Positions 16,433-25,232 of a stretch of DNA of 39,411 bases are shown here, in pieces. The translations under genes were made by a program, and so were the position numbers. Within the stretch, counting starts at the first letter, position 1; the number at the start of each line of letters is the position of its first letter. Source of the DNA: Halobacteriales archaeon QS_1_68_17 (GTDB taxonomy: Archaea; Halobacteriota; Halobacteria; Halobacteriales; Haloarculaceae); contig PXRG01000036.1 in the NCBI GenBank assembly GCA_003021105.1, forward strand, positions 1-39,411, written 5' to 3'. The notes beneath the pieces are model-generated. The model saw only the letters and a program-made list of their open reading frames with translations, did not search any database and had not been told where the DNA came from.

Positions 16433-17065
16433 ATGGCCGCTTACGGCCGGCCGTCCCTCCGGGACCTGTTCGACGAGTCGCCGACGCCACACATTGCTCA
16501 CCCGCCCCGCACCCACCACCGGGACTTCTACGTCGCCACCGACGGTTCGTACAGAGCCTCGGGTGGCGGCCTCGGCGTGGTCATCGAGACGCGGGACGGG
16601 AAGCGCGTCGCACGCCTCGCGGTGCCCGACGCCGCGCCGGACAACAACGTCGCCGAGTACCGGGCGCTCCACCTGGGACTGGACGTGCTCGCGGCGCGTG
16701 CGCCGGCGGCGGCGAGCGTGGGCGTCCTGATCGACCACGACGACCTGGCCGGGAACGTCAACGCGGCGGTCCTGGCCGCCAGCGGCGCGGGCTGGCAGGG
16801 ACAGCACGACAAGTCCGTCCCAGGGGGAACGGGCTACCACTGGCGGGGCATCCGTGCGCGGATCCACGGTTTCGACGAACTGCGGGCGGCGCGCATCCAC
16901 AGCGACGAGAACCCCGCCCATCCCCTGGCGAACGCCCCCGACGAGTACGACCACGTGAACCACGAGGCCGACCGGTGCGTCCTCCCGGAATCGCCCGCCT
17001 CGACGACCGACACGGACGGCCGGGTGCCGCCGCCGTCCCGGGCCGACCGGCACGCGTCGGACTGA
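16433..17065 (+). CDS. RNase H type 1-like ribonuclease
   Basis: A 210-aa protein with an RNase HI fold. The catalytic pattern is visible: ATDGSYRASGGGLGVVIE (first Asp), DNNVAEYRALHLGLDVL (Glu), VLIDHDDLAG (second Asp) and DHVNHEADRC near the end (last acidic residue). It should degrade the RNA strand of RNA/DNA hybrids such as R-loops or primers. The C-terminal ~25 residues (TDTDGRVPPPSRADRHA) are a disordered tail. The N-terminal 30 residues before the fold are Pro/His-rich. Haloarchaeal RNase HI proteins differ in substrate preference; none is assigned. Confidence 0.82.
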   Translation: MAAYGRPSLRDLFDESPTPHIAHPPRTHHRDFYVATDGSYRASGGGLGVVIETRDGKRVARLAVPDAAPDNNVAEYRALHLGLDVLAARAPAAASVGVLIDHDDLAGNVNAAVLAASGAGWQGQHDKSVPGGTGYHWRGIRARIHGFDELRAARIHSDENPAHPLANAPDEYDHVNHEADRCVLPESPASTTDTDGRVPPPSRADRHASD

Positions 17066-17142
17066 ACGGCAGAGCCGCTCGGCTACCCCGTTTTTCCGTT
17101 CCCGGGTTCGCTCCCGGTCGTCGAGCCGGTGGTAGGACCGGG

Positions 17143-17343
17143 CTACTGGACGGTCACGCCGTTGCGCGCGAGGAATTCGCTCGCGGCTTTGATCTCGACG
17201 GGCGATCCGATGATCCGGCACCATCGCTGCTCCGTGAAAAATGTGAGCGTGAACCGCTCCTCCAAGTCGTCGCGGACGTCTTCCAGCGCCGACGCCGGAA
17301 GGAGGATTTCGGTACTGTCGCGGAGCATCGCCGCGTCAGGCAT
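17143..17343 (-). CDS. Small conserved haloarchaeal protein (VNG_1110C-like)
   Basis: A 66-aa acidic protein: DSTEILLPASALEDVRDDLE, then ERFTLTFFTEQRWCRIIGSP, then VEIKAASEFLARNGVTVQ. The pattern suggests a small alpha/beta fold in which residues 30-50 form a hairpin and the last helix packs on it. It resembles a family I know from Halobacterium as VNG_1110C; function unknown. It is divergent from the DRG GTPase gene. The start at 17343 gives a short protein beginning MPDAAMLRDS. Confidence 0.65.
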   Translation of the reverse strand: MPDAAMLRDSTEILLPASALEDVRDDLEERFTLTFFTEQRWCRIIGSPVEIKAASEFLARNGVTVQ

Positions 17344-17492
17344 CGTGTTTACTTCTGCCACGCGTGCTGTATTAGTGTGTCGAAATACCACGCGGTTTTC
17401 CCCGCGGGGAATAGAGCGCACCGCGGGGGGCGACGGGGACGCGTCGCTGACAACGAAAGCCCTTTTGAGAGTTCGTCGCCGACTACCCGGCG

Positions 17493-18602
17493 ATGGGGCT
17501 GGAAGAGGAGATCGAGGAGATACGCGAGGAGATCGCCAGCACGCCCTACAACAAGTCGACCGAGCAGCACATCGGCCGGCTGAAAGCGAAACTCGCAGAG
17601 AAGAAAGAAAAGCTCGAACAGCAGTCCTCGGCCGGCGGCGGGCACGGGTACGCGGTCGAGAAGACTGGTGACGCCACGGTCGCGCTCGTGGGCTTCCCCA
17701 GCGTCGGGAAGTCAACGCTGTTGAACGCCCTGACCAACGCCGACAGCGAGGTCGGGGCCTACGAGTTCACCACCCTCGACGTCAACCCCGGGATGCTCCA
17801 GTACCGCGGCGCGAACATCCAGATGCTCGACGTGCCCGGCCTGATCGAGGGGGCGGCCGGCGGGCGCGGCGACGGCCAGGCGGTGCTGTCGGTCGTCCGG
17901 ACGGCCGACCTGGTGGTCTTTCTGCTCTCGGTGTTCGAGATCGACCAGTACGAACGCCTCCGCCGGGAACTCTACGAGAACAAGATCCGCCTCGACCAGG
18001 ACCCGCCGCGGATCAGCGTCCGCAAGAAGGCCAAGGACGGCATCTCGGTCAACGTCTCCGTCGACCTCGATCTCTCCGAGGAGGTCGTCAAGGACGTCCT
18101 CCGGGAGCACGGCTACGTCAACGCCGACGTCACGATCGGCGAACAGGTCGACATCGACCGCCTGATCGACGGCGTCATGGACAACCGCGAGTACCTCCCC
18201 TCCATCGTCGCGGTCAACAAGGCGGATCTGATCGACGCCGACTACCTGGAGACGGTCCACGACAGGTTGCGCGAACACGACATCGAACCCGAGGAGGCGA
18301 TTTTCATCAGCGCCGAACAAGAGCAGGGCCTCGACGCGCTCCGGGAGCGCATCTGGGAGGAACTGGGCCTGATCCGGATCTACATGGACAAGCCCGGACG
18401 CGGCGTCGACTACGAGGAGCCGCTGATCCTCCGCGAGGGCGACACCGTCCGGGACGCCTGCGAGAAACTCGGCGGCGAGTTCGCCGAGCGGTTCAGATTT
18501 GCGCGCGTGTCGGGACCCAGCGCCAAGCACGACGAACAGCAGGTCGGCATGGACCACGAACTCGCCGACGAGGACGTCCTCCGGATCGTGGTCCGGAAGT
18601 GA
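17493..18602 (+). CDS. drg: DRG/OBG-family GTPase
   Basis: A 369-aa translation-associated GTPase. An N-terminal charged helical region (residues 1-55, MGLEEEIEEIREEIASTPYN) precedes the G domain: G1 GFPSVGKS (about 67), G2 with the TT of EFTTLDV, G3 DVPGLIEGAAGGRG, G4 NKAD, G5-like ISAE. An S5D2L-type insert sits between G3 and G4, and a C-terminal TGS domain begins at RIYMDKPGRGVDY. This matches archaeal/eukaryotic DRG, a ribosome-interacting GTPase. The TGA of this gene overlaps the next ATG by one base, so both are translated together. Confidence 0.93.
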   Translation: MGLEEEIEEIREEIASTPYNKSTEQHIGRLKAKLAEKKEKLEQQSSAGGGHGYAVEKTGDATVALVGFPSVGKSTLLNALTNADSEVGAYEFTTLDVNPGMLQYRGANIQMLDVPGLIEGAAGGRGDGQAVLSVVRTADLVVFLLSVFEIDQYERLRRELYENKIRLDQDPPRISVRKKAKDGISVNVSVDLDLSEEVVKDVLREHGYVNADVTIGEQVDIDRLIDGVMDNREYLPSIVAVNKADLIDADYLETVHDRLREHDIEPEEAIFISAEQEQGLDALRERIWEELGLIRIYMDKPGRGVDYEEPLILREGDTVRDACEKLGGEFAERFRFARVSGPSAKHDEQQVGMDHELADEDVLRIVVRK

Positions 18603-19051
18603 TGGACAGCGATGCCCCGAGACGGCTGGCGGCCGTCCTCGCTATCGTCGCGGTCCCGTGGGTGGTCGTGGTGTCGCGCGGCGAGATCACCGTCATCTTC
18701 GCGTTCGGCCTCGTCGACCCGGCCCCGTTCCACCTGACGACCGTCACCGACTACCTGTTCCGGCACACGCGCGGACTCCCGCGGTTCCTCCTCGCTTGGC
18801 CCGTCGCGTCGCTGCAGTACGGCATCGCGGTCGTGGCGGCAGCGGCGGCCACGCGGGGCCGCGAGGACGTCCGCGTGACTGCCGGTCTGCTGACCTTCGC
18901 GGGCGCGAGTCTGCTCTGGACGGCCGTCGGGTTCGCGCGTCGCCCGGGGTACGCCGCGTTCCCGGCCGGGACCGCCGCCCTGTGGGCGGTGGTCTGGTGG
19001 TACTACTGGCCGACCCTCCGGCAGGTGTTCGCCGGGACGACACGCGGGTAG
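18602..19051 (+). CDS. Membrane protein, four predicted helices
   Basis: A 149-aa membrane protein with helices near 9-28 (LAAVLAIVAVPWVVVVS), 60-80 (FLLAWPVASLQYGIAVVAAA), 90-110 and 115-135 (AALWAVVWWYYWPTLRQVF). It resembles a family I know as TIGR04206 from haloarchaea, unverified here. The ATG overlaps the stop of the DRG gene (TGATG), indicating translational coupling, though no functional link to the GTPase is known. Function unknown. Confidence 0.7.
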   Translation: MDSDAPRRLAAVLAIVAVPWVVVVSRGEITVIFAFGLVDPAPFHLTTVTDYLFRHTRGLPRFLLAWPVASLQYGIAVVAAAAATRGREDVRVTAGLLTFAGASLLWTAVGFARRPGYAAFPAGTAALWAVVWWYYWPTLRQVFAGTTRG

Positions 19052-19100
19052 CCCGCGCCTGCCACGTCGTCGACCTCCCCGCCCTCGGTCCGGTGGCTCC

Positions 19101-19112
19101 GTTATGCTTTTC
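19101..19112 (+). promoter_or_regulatory. Promoter (TATA) of the VOC protein gene
   Basis: GTTATGCTTTTC, 25-36 nt before ATG 19137; supports that ATG over an ATG at 19104, which lies inside the box itself. Confidence 0.5.
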
Positions 19113-19136
19113 GCGCTCGCGCCGGTTCACGGGGAC

Positions 19137-19892
19137 ATGGACGCGACCCTCGACCACACGATGATGCGGGTGTACGACCTCGAAGAATCGCTGGACTGGT
19201 ACCGGACCCACCTGGACTACGAGGAGAAGGGTCGCTGGGAGGCCGACACCTTCACGAACGTCTTCCTCGGGCCCGCGGACGCACACGACGAGAGAGCACT
19301 GCTGGAACTCACGTACAACCACGACGGCCGGACCTACACGATGGGCGACGCCTGGGGCCACATCGCCGTCCGGGTCACCGACGTCCACGACGCTTACGAG
19401 GAACTCATGGACGAGGGCGTCGAGGACTACCGCGATCCGGACCCGTGTGGCGGGAGCTACGCGTTCGTGAAAGATCCGGACGGCCACGAGATCGAACTGG
19501 TCGAGCGCGACCACGGGGCGCGGTGGAGCCTCGACCACACGATGATCCGGGTCGAGGACGCGGACGCGGCCATCGGGTGGTACGTCAGGAAACTGGACTA
19601 CGACCTCGTCAGGCGCGCGGAGTTCGACGACTTCGCGCTCTACTTCGTCGAGCCGGGGGACGCAGCCGAGGAGGCGATGTCGGTCGAACTCACCTACAAT
19701 TACGACGGGCGGAGCTACACGATGGGCGACGCCTGGGGACACCTGGCCGTCAGAGCCGCGAGTCTCGACGAAACCTGGGATCGGCTCATCGAACGGGACG
19801 CGGCGGACTACCGCGACCCGGAGAGTTGCGGCGGCCGCTACGCGTTCACGAAGGACGCCGACGGCCACGAAATCGAGATCGTCACGCGGTGA
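19137..19892 (+). CDS. Tandem VOC (glyoxalase I-fold) protein
   Basis: A 251-aa protein made of two related VOC domains, each starting LDHTMxRV (residues 4 and about 130). In each half LELTYNHDG/VELTYNYDGR is followed by YTMGDAWGH(I/L)AVR, then GGxYAFxKDxDGHEIE. Metal-binding His/Glu residues are present in both halves. It resembles lactoylglutathione lyase (methylglyoxal detoxification), but haloarchaea lack glutathione, so the thiol cofactor or the substrate must differ. The halves share much sequence, indicating internal duplication. Confidence 0.85.
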   Translation: MDATLDHTMMRVYDLEESLDWYRTHLDYEEKGRWEADTFTNVFLGPADAHDERALLELTYNHDGRTYTMGDAWGHIAVRVTDVHDAYEELMDEGVEDYRDPDPCGGSYAFVKDPDGHEIELVERDHGARWSLDHTMIRVEDADAAIGWYVRKLDYDLVRRAEFDDFALYFVEPGDAAEEAMSVELTYNYDGRSYTMGDAWGHLAVRAASLDETWDRLIERDAADYRDPESCGGRYAFTKDADGHEIEIVTR

Positions 19893-19978
19893 GCGATCCG
19901 GCCGCTCGCGCGAGCGGTCGTCGTCCACGTTGCCGATTGTCCGACGAGTGACCATCCGACCGCCGGGCCGCGGTCTGA

Positions 19979-20087
19979 TAGTGATTGTTGCGATTGTTTT
20001 CGTGACCACGTCACGTGAACGGTTGGTTCGCGGGCTGAAGCCCACGAATTGTGACTTCTCGGCGGTAAAGAGTCCCAACAATCACTA
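19979..20087. mobile_element. MITE-like element, family 1, copy 3
   Basis: 109 bp with inverted repeats TAGTGATTGTTG and CAACAATCACTA, flanked by TGA at 19976-19978 and 20088-20090. It is uninterrupted and differs from copy 1 at only three positions I could see. It lies in the intergenic space between the VOC protein and the 532-aa surface protein, disrupting nothing recognisable. Confidence 0.88.
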
Positions 20088-20288
20088 TGAGGCGATCGGC
20101 AACCGCCAGACCGTCGACGCACTGCCGATCGTCCCGCGAGCACCGTCGGACCGTCGGCACCCAGAAGTGATAACTGGCTATCATTACGTCCCGTAACTGC
20201 CGGAAGGAGGCGATCTGGTCTGCCTCGCGGTCGCGGCGGTACTGACACAAGACATATACCGGTTTGGGGGAAAGCATCGGGAACGCCA
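20088..20288 (+). promoter_or_regulatory. Upstream region and TATA of the 532-aa surface protein
   Basis: 200 bp without a gene. GACATATACC (20251-20260) lies 29-38 nt before ATG 20289 and is a good TATA candidate. Nothing else clear is seen in the stretch. Confidence 0.5.
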
Positions 20289-21887
20289 ATGAGCCCGTCC
20301 GGAACACGAACAGTTCTCGTCGTCCTCCTGGTTTCTCTGTCAGCCGTCGCCGTGGCGACGCCGACCGCAGCGGCGACGGACCACGCGGAGATCGTCCCCA
20401 GCGTGATCCGGGAGAACCAGGACGACGTCGTCGAGATTCCGATGGTCGTTCCCGAGGGGAGCGAGGGGACGCTCACCCTGGCCCGGGGGAGCTACGAGCA
20501 GTCCGTCGGGTTCAGGGACGTCAACGGCGACGGCCGGGTGACCGTAACCGTCAACACCTTCGTGGCGAACCAGGTGCTGAGTTCCGGAAGCGGCTACCGC
20601 GCCGCCGACCCCGACGCGGTGACGGAGGTACGCGCCCAGTCGACCGAGCCCATGGCGACCGGCAACTACGAAATCCGGCTCTCGCTGTCGGGGACGGAAC
20701 AGGACGTCGCGCTGGTGCGGCTCATGCCCTCTCGGTTCAACGACGTGCGGACGCGGGCAGCCCCCAATGGCATAACCGTCGACTCCGTCAAGGAGGTCGA
20801 ATTCTCGGCTTCGGTCCCGGGTCGGGTCGCGCGCGACGACACCGTCATCCTGGAGTTCCACGCGGAGGGCATCGCGGGCGTGGGCGGCTTCGACGACCCG
20901 CCCGGGCGGGAGCTGATCTACGCCAACACGAGCATGCCGAGCGCCAGTGCTACCCACACGATCCAGCTCCCGGGACCCGAGGCAGACGGGGACGGGGACG
21001 AGCGGGGGAACGCGTCGTTCTCCTCGGTCAGGATCGACTACGACAACGGTGACGGCGGGGTGCCGAACAAGTTGACGAACGTGAAGCTCCGAGGGCTGGG
21101 TGTCGACGCGGACGGCGACGGCCGGATCGACCGGCCGGTGCGCGTCGAACGGCGTTCGGTGACGCGGAGCGGCCGGCTCGCCCTGGAACTGACCGACGAA
21201 CAAAGCCTCGCCGAATCCGAGACGTTGCTGATCCGGTACAGCGGGGTCAAAAACCCCGGGACGACCGGTACGGACGCGGTGTCGGTCAGTGCGGGAGACC
21301 ACCGGGTCGAGGGGACGGTGACCTACGGGCGTGCCGGACTCGGCCAGTTCGGGAACGCGCTATCGGTCGACGTGACCTGCGCGGACAGCCAGGACCCGAC
21401 CGCTCCGATGCCGTTCGAACATGTCGTCTCGCCAGGGGACGACCGGCTCTACCTGGTCTTCTCGACGTCGGTGTGTGCCGAGGAGGCCGCCGAGGACGCG
21501 CGACTCGACGTGACGCTCCGGAAAGACCGGCTCCGGAACGGCGTCCCGACTGGGCAGACGAAGCGGCTGTCCACCTCGGTACGGCTCGTCGAGTCGAACG
21601 CGACGCTGGAGCTATCCGAGGGGCGAACGACCCTGGAGGCGAGGACGCAGACACTCGAAGGCCAGACGACGCTCGCACCCGGGAGCCGGATGACGATCAG
21701 AGTCCGGTCGGCCGACGAACCGTCGCCACAGCTCGTGGAATACTCGGGCGTCGTCAACGAGAACGGTGCGTTCCGCACCAGGGTCGACTTCTCGGCGTTC
21801 CGGTCGGGATCGACGGTCGAGGTGGTGCCGGTCGCAAACGGACGACAGATCGGCGACGTCCACCGGGTCAGAATCGGTGACGGGTGA
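20289..21887 (+). CDS. Exported surface protein, BGTF-like repeats
   Basis: A 532-aa secreted protein. The Sec signal (TRTVLVVLLVSLSAVAVA) ends with an Ala-rich cleavage region near TPTAAA. Domains of beta-sandwich type follow, such as SVKEVEFSASVPGRVARDDT and VNENGAFRTRVDFSAFRSGS, like the surface-protein domains haloarchaea share with S-layer proteins. There are only two cysteines (VTCADSQD and STSVCAEE), possibly a disulfide. No C-terminal membrane anchor, PGF-CTERM or lipobox is present, so it may be released or held by other proteins. A four-fold GGTGACG repeat covers the stop. Confidence 0.75.
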   Translation: MSPSGTRTVLVVLLVSLSAVAVATPTAAATDHAEIVPSVIRENQDDVVEIPMVVPEGSEGTLTLARGSYEQSVGFRDVNGDGRVTVTVNTFVANQVLSSGSGYRAADPDAVTEVRAQSTEPMATGNYEIRLSLSGTEQDVALVRLMPSRFNDVRTRAAPNGITVDSVKEVEFSASVPGRVARDDTVILEFHAEGIAGVGGFDDPPGRELIYANTSMPSASATHTIQLPGPEADGDGDERGNASFSSVRIDYDNGDGGVPNKLTNVKLRGLGVDADGDGRIDRPVRVERRSVTRSGRLALELTDEQSLAESETLLIRYSGVKNPGTTGTDAVSVSAGDHRVEGTVTYGRAGLGQFGNALSVDVTCADSQDPTAPMPFEHVVSPGDDRLYLVFSTSVCAEEAAEDARLDVTLRKDRLRNGVPTGQTKRLSTSVRLVESNATLELSEGRTTLEARTQTLEGQTTLAPGSRMTIRVRSADEPSPQLVEYSGVVNENGAFRTRVDFSAFRSGSTVEVVPVANGRQIGDVHRVRIGDG

Positions 21888-21903
21888 CGGGTGACGGGTG
21901 ACG
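21876..21903. repeat. GGTGACG x4 tandem repeat over a stop codon
   Basis: Four perfect 7-bp units in tandem. The first unit and a half encode the last residues (GDG) and the TGA stop of the surface protein. Each unit carries TGA in a different frame, so unit-number changes would alter only the C-terminus. Confidence 0.8.
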
Positions 21904-21959
21904 CGGACCCGTCGACCGGCGGGCAGTCAGACGGTCCATCGGGATCGGTCCGTGACGGG

Positions 21960-23594
21960 TCAGCGCCGGCGGTAGATTACAACGCCGATCGCAACTAGTA
22001 CGATCGCAACCGCGGCACCGATCAACGGGAGCCCGAAGCCGCCGTCCGACTCTCGTTCGGTCACCGTGATCCCGGCCTTGTAAGTGTCCGAGACTTTGGT
22101 GTCGCCGTCGGGTTCCTCGTACTGGAGATCCATCGAGAGCGGGTAGGTCTTCGGGGTCGCGCCCGACCCGGCCGAGATGCCGATCCGGACGGTCTCCGTC
22201 TCGCCGGGTTCGAGCGACTCGATGAATCCGGTGTCGTCGTCGCTGCTGAGCGGATCGTTCGGGAACGTCTTCAGTTCGACGTTGGTCAGCCGCTCGTCGC
22301 CCTCGTTGGTGACCCGAATTTCGACGGTGCTTTGCTGTCCGACCTGGACCGTGGCGTTCCCGGAGCGGACCTCGAACTGGTCGCGTTCCGGTTGCACCCG
22401 CACTTCGGTGTCCAGCGTGTCGCTCTCGCGGGTGTCGCCGTCGGCGTCCTTGTACCTGACCGTCACGCTGAACAGTTGCCGGTTCGCGCCTCCCGCGTCA
22501 GTCACGTCGACGTCGTACGCGAACGACTCGCTCTCGCCGGGTTCGATCGTCGACAGGGAGTACTCGTTCTCGCTGACCTCCAAGTTCGGGTTCTCGGGGT
22601 CGAAGACGACCACCGCCGACCGTGCCGTCTCCGGTCCCTCGTTGACGATTTCGCCTGTGAACGATCCCTCCTCGCCCACTCTGAGCGACGCGTTGGCGTT
22701 CCGCACGGAAAACGACTGCTCGCCGCTCGGTCTGATCCCGAACGTCCGGTTTTCGGACCGTCCTGTTATGCCGTCGGGGTCGTCGTACTCCACCACGACC
22801 TTCGCGGTGTAGTTGCGCGGATCGGCGCTGTCGGCGAACTGGGCGGTATATGATACGGTCTTCACCTCGCCGGGGGCCCACTGCCCCGCGAACGCGGTCG
22901 AGAACGACGACCCGGAGCCGAAGGTAAGTTCGTTGCTCGTCGAGGAAATCCTGACGTTGGCGTCGGTCGCCGGTTCGGTGCCGGTGTTCTCGATCTGGAC
23001 CTTGACGTCCCCGTCACTCCCGACGAGGGCGTCCGACGAGTGCCCGACGATGCGGAAGCGGGACTCCTCCTCGACCCGGACGGTCAGGGTGGTCTTTCTG
23101 GTCGTGGTGAGTTCGACAGTCCGGATGATGTTCGGCCCGCCCGAGGTGGGCTCGTACCTGATCAGTCGCGTGTACCCGTAGCGTAGCTCCACGGGTATTT
23201 CGTACGTCCCGGGGTCAGCGTCCTCCGGAACCGTGACCTGGAAGGCCGCCGTCCCGGTCTGGCCTCGCGGAACCGGGTCGATCGGTACCTGTCTGGTTTT
23301 CACGTCGAGCGGGGAGTCACCGGCACGCAGCTGTACCGTCATGCTCCGCGCCGTCGTCACCCGGTCGGTGAGGTCCGGCGGTCCACCCGTGAACACCGTC
23401 CCAGAGTTCGTCAGCGACACTTCGAGCGTCGCTTCCTCGCCCGGACTGACCTCGTTGTTGGGCAGGTACACGTCGAACTCCGGTTCCCCCAGCACGACTT
23501 CGGCCGTCTCCTGTCCCGCCACCGGCACCACCGTCGTGGAGACGAGAACGGCCAGAACGACGAGAGCGGGAACCAATTTCGCTCCTCGAATCAT
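21960..23594 (-). CDS. Exported CARDB/NEW3-type surface protein with C-terminal membrane anchor
   Basis: A 544-aa protein. The signal peptide (LVPALVVLAVLVSTTVVPVA, residues 7-26) is followed by four or five tandem Ig-like CARDB/alpha-galactosidase-NEW3 repeats, each ending in a GE or PGE turn: GEEATLEVSLTNSG, DGDVKVQIENTGTEPATD, GEEGSFTGEIVNEGPETARS, QQSTVEIRVTNEGDERLTN. A single C-terminal helix (LPLIGAAVAIVLVAIGVVIY) with RRR anchors it in the membrane. This is the COG1361-type S-layer-domain architecture. Such proteins often pair with MMPL exporters, absent here. ATG 23594 is supported by a TATA at about 23622-23632. Confidence 0.78.
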   Translation of the reverse strand: MIRGAKLVPALVVLAVLVSTTVVPVAGQETAEVVLGEPEFDVYLPNNEVSPGEEATLEVSLTNSGTVFTGGPPDLTDRVTTARSMTVQLRAGDSPLDVKTRQVPIDPVPRGQTGTAAFQVTVPEDADPGTYEIPVELRYGYTRLIRYEPTSGGPNIIRTVELTTTRKTTLTVRVEEESRFRIVGHSSDALVGSDGDVKVQIENTGTEPATDANVRISSTSNELTFGSGSSFSTAFAGQWAPGEVKTVSYTAQFADSADPRNYTAKVVVEYDDPDGITGRSENRTFGIRPSGEQSFSVRNANASLRVGEEGSFTGEIVNEGPETARSAVVVFDPENPNLEVSENEYSLSTIEPGESESFAYDVDVTDAGGANRQLFSVTVRYKDADGDTRESDTLDTEVRVQPERDQFEVRSGNATVQVGQQSTVEIRVTNEGDERLTNVELKTFPNDPLSSDDDTGFIESLEPGETETVRIGISAGSGATPKTYPLSMDLQYEEPDGDTKVSDTYKAGITVTERESDGGFGLPLIGAAVAIVLVAIGVVIYRRR

Positions 23595-23619
23595 TGAGAG
23601 GACAGCCGCCGTTTTGCTG

Positions 23620-23634
23620 CTGATACGTATATTC
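23620..23634 (-). promoter_or_regulatory. Promoter (TATA) of the CARDB surface protein
   Basis: AGAATATACGTATC on the minus strand, about 31-40 nt before ATG 23594. Confidence 0.55.
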
Positions 23635-23697
23635 TTTCGGCTTTTGGCCGAAGACGAGAAGAGCACCGGGCCGCTCGTGGTCCCGGGGACGCGGTCG

Positions 23698-25038
23698 CTA
23701 GAGCAGCCAGGTCTGTTCGAGCGCGTTCCGGCTGTCGGATGACCGCTCGTTCCAGATGGTCAGCGAGGGGGCCATGGCGACGAGGTAGCTGCCCGCCTGG
23801 ATGAGGTAGGCGTAGACGACGTCACCCTTGATGTCCCGGGTGAACTCGTATGATTCCGGGTCGCCGATGACCGAATCGTCGCTCCGGACCGGCTCCCCTT
23901 GGTCGTTGTAAACGATGCTGTCGCTGTCGCTCTCGTAAATGAGGTACCCGCTGTGGGGGTCCAGCGTGTTCAGTTCGCTGAAGTAGAACACACGCTGCCA
24001 GGTGTGGGACCCGAGTTCCTCCTCGTCGTCCGTGTCGACGGGGCCCTCGATGATCGTCTCCAGCGCGTTCGCTGCTCCGGGCGGGTCCTCGAACTCCTGA
24101 ATCGAGATGAGCCGCGCGGGCGCGTCGTTGTTCGTATGTGCCGCGACGAACGCCCGGTCTTGCCTGCCGGAGCTCGTCGAAACGCCGCTGAAGATCGTCT
24201 GCATGTCCTGGTAGTAGGCCTTCCGTTCGTACTCGGACCCGAACGGGAGCGGATCCGGGTTCCAGTTGTTGTTCCGGGTCTGGACGTATCGGATGTAGTA
24301 TTCGTTGGGGTCGGTCTGGTTCTTGTTGTTCCGGTAGAGGACGATCGCCGCGAATTCGCCCGGCGAGTTGTCGGTGCCGGTGATATAGCGGAGCAACGGG
24401 TCGTGAATCGGCGAGTCCGAAAAGAGAGTGTTGACCGTATCCGGGTTCTCCAGGCCGTTGAGGTACGTCCGGAGGCTGGCCAGTTCCTCGTCGACCCGCG
24501 AGACGTCGCCGGTGTTGGCGAACTGCTCTATCGTCGAGAGCCGCGAGTTCAACTCGCGGACGATGATGTCCGGTCCCTGGGTGGCGTACTCGCCGGAAAA
24601 CTCCTTGAAGTGGGGGTCGAGCCGCTCGTCGATGTAGGTCGTCAGTTCCCCGATCACCGACGAGAGTCGCTCTACCTGGGCCTCGCTGATGCCCGTCTGG
24701 CGGCTCAGGTGCTCCGCCGTGTCGAGTGCCTTCCGGATGTGTGCGCGATACTGCACTATCGTGTTCGAGTACGACGTCGCAAACCACCTGATCTCCGAGA
24801 GGACATCGCCGGTGGCGGCCGCGAGTTCGGGGTTCGGACCCCCCGGTGTCGCCGTTTCACTGGGTGTTCCCGTCTCCGGGATCGGCGTGGCCGTGTCCGT
24901 CGACTGTTGTCCCTGGGTAGTGGGTGCCGGAGTCGAGTCCCCCCCGTCGTCCGATCCGAGTAATCCGGCGCAGCCGGTGAGCCCCGCGAGCGAAGCCGTC
25001 GCCCCGATGCGGAGCACCCGGCGTCGTGAGGGTGCCAT
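23698..25038 (-). CDS. Tat-exported lipoprotein, unknown function
   Basis: A 446-aa protein. The N-terminus RRRVLRIGATASLAGLTGCA has a twin-arginine motif and lipobox (LTGC), so it is probably exported folded by Tat and lipid-anchored at Cys23. Residues 30-65 are a Thr/Pro/Gly-rich linker (TPAPTTQGQQSTDTATPIPE), common in haloarchaeal lipoproteins. The mature domain is helical up to about residue 200, then mixed; no family is recognised. ATG 25038 has a TATA AATATTTAATAG at 25061-25072, fitting a leaderless transcript. It sits in a cluster of surface proteins on the same strand. Confidence 0.75.
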   Translation of the reverse strand: MAPSRRRVLRIGATASLAGLTGCAGLLGSDDGGDSTPAPTTQGQQSTDTATPIPETGTPSETATPGGPNPELAAATGDVLSEIRWFATSYSNTIVQYRAHIRKALDTAEHLSRQTGISEAQVERLSSVIGELTTYIDERLDPHFKEFSGEYATQGPDIIVRELNSRLSTIEQFANTGDVSRVDEELASLRTYLNGLENPDTVNTLFSDSPIHDPLLRYITGTDNSPGEFAAIVLYRNNKNQTDPNEYYIRYVQTRNNNWNPDPLPFGSEYERKAYYQDMQTIFSGVSTSSGRQDRAFVAAHTNNDAPARLISIQEFEDPPGAANALETIIEGPVDTDDEEELGSHTWQRVFYFSELNTLDPHSGYLIYESDSDSIVYNDQGEPVRSDDSVIGDPESYEFTRDIKGDVVYAYLIQAGSYLVAMAPSLTIWNERSSDSRNALEQTWLL

Positions 25039-25060
25039 TGGTTCGAAAAGCCGTAGGAAC

Positions 25061-25072
25061 CTATTAAATATT
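25061..25072 (-). promoter_or_regulatory. Promoter (TATA) of the Tat lipoprotein
   Basis: AATATTTAATAG on the minus strand, 23-34 nt before ATG 25038. Confidence 0.6.
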
Positions 25073-25232
25073 TCTGCTCTCCGGAAATAAACCTCCGCGG
25101 CCGAGCGCCTGCTCGCCTACCCGGCCGTCGAATAGTTAGGATAGGATTATGCCACGTAAAAATTGTACTTCGTGTCGAGGTGTCGACAAACTCAGCGCCT
25201 GTCGAGGAGAGCGAGCAGAACGGTTCCGATGA

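Noticed and set aside
18744..20081. 445-codon minus-strand frame running through the VOC protein and a family 1 MITE
   Set aside because: Antisense of the VOC gene continued through the MITE. The short stretch KSQFVGFSPRTNRSRDVV recurs only because the MITE sequence recurs.
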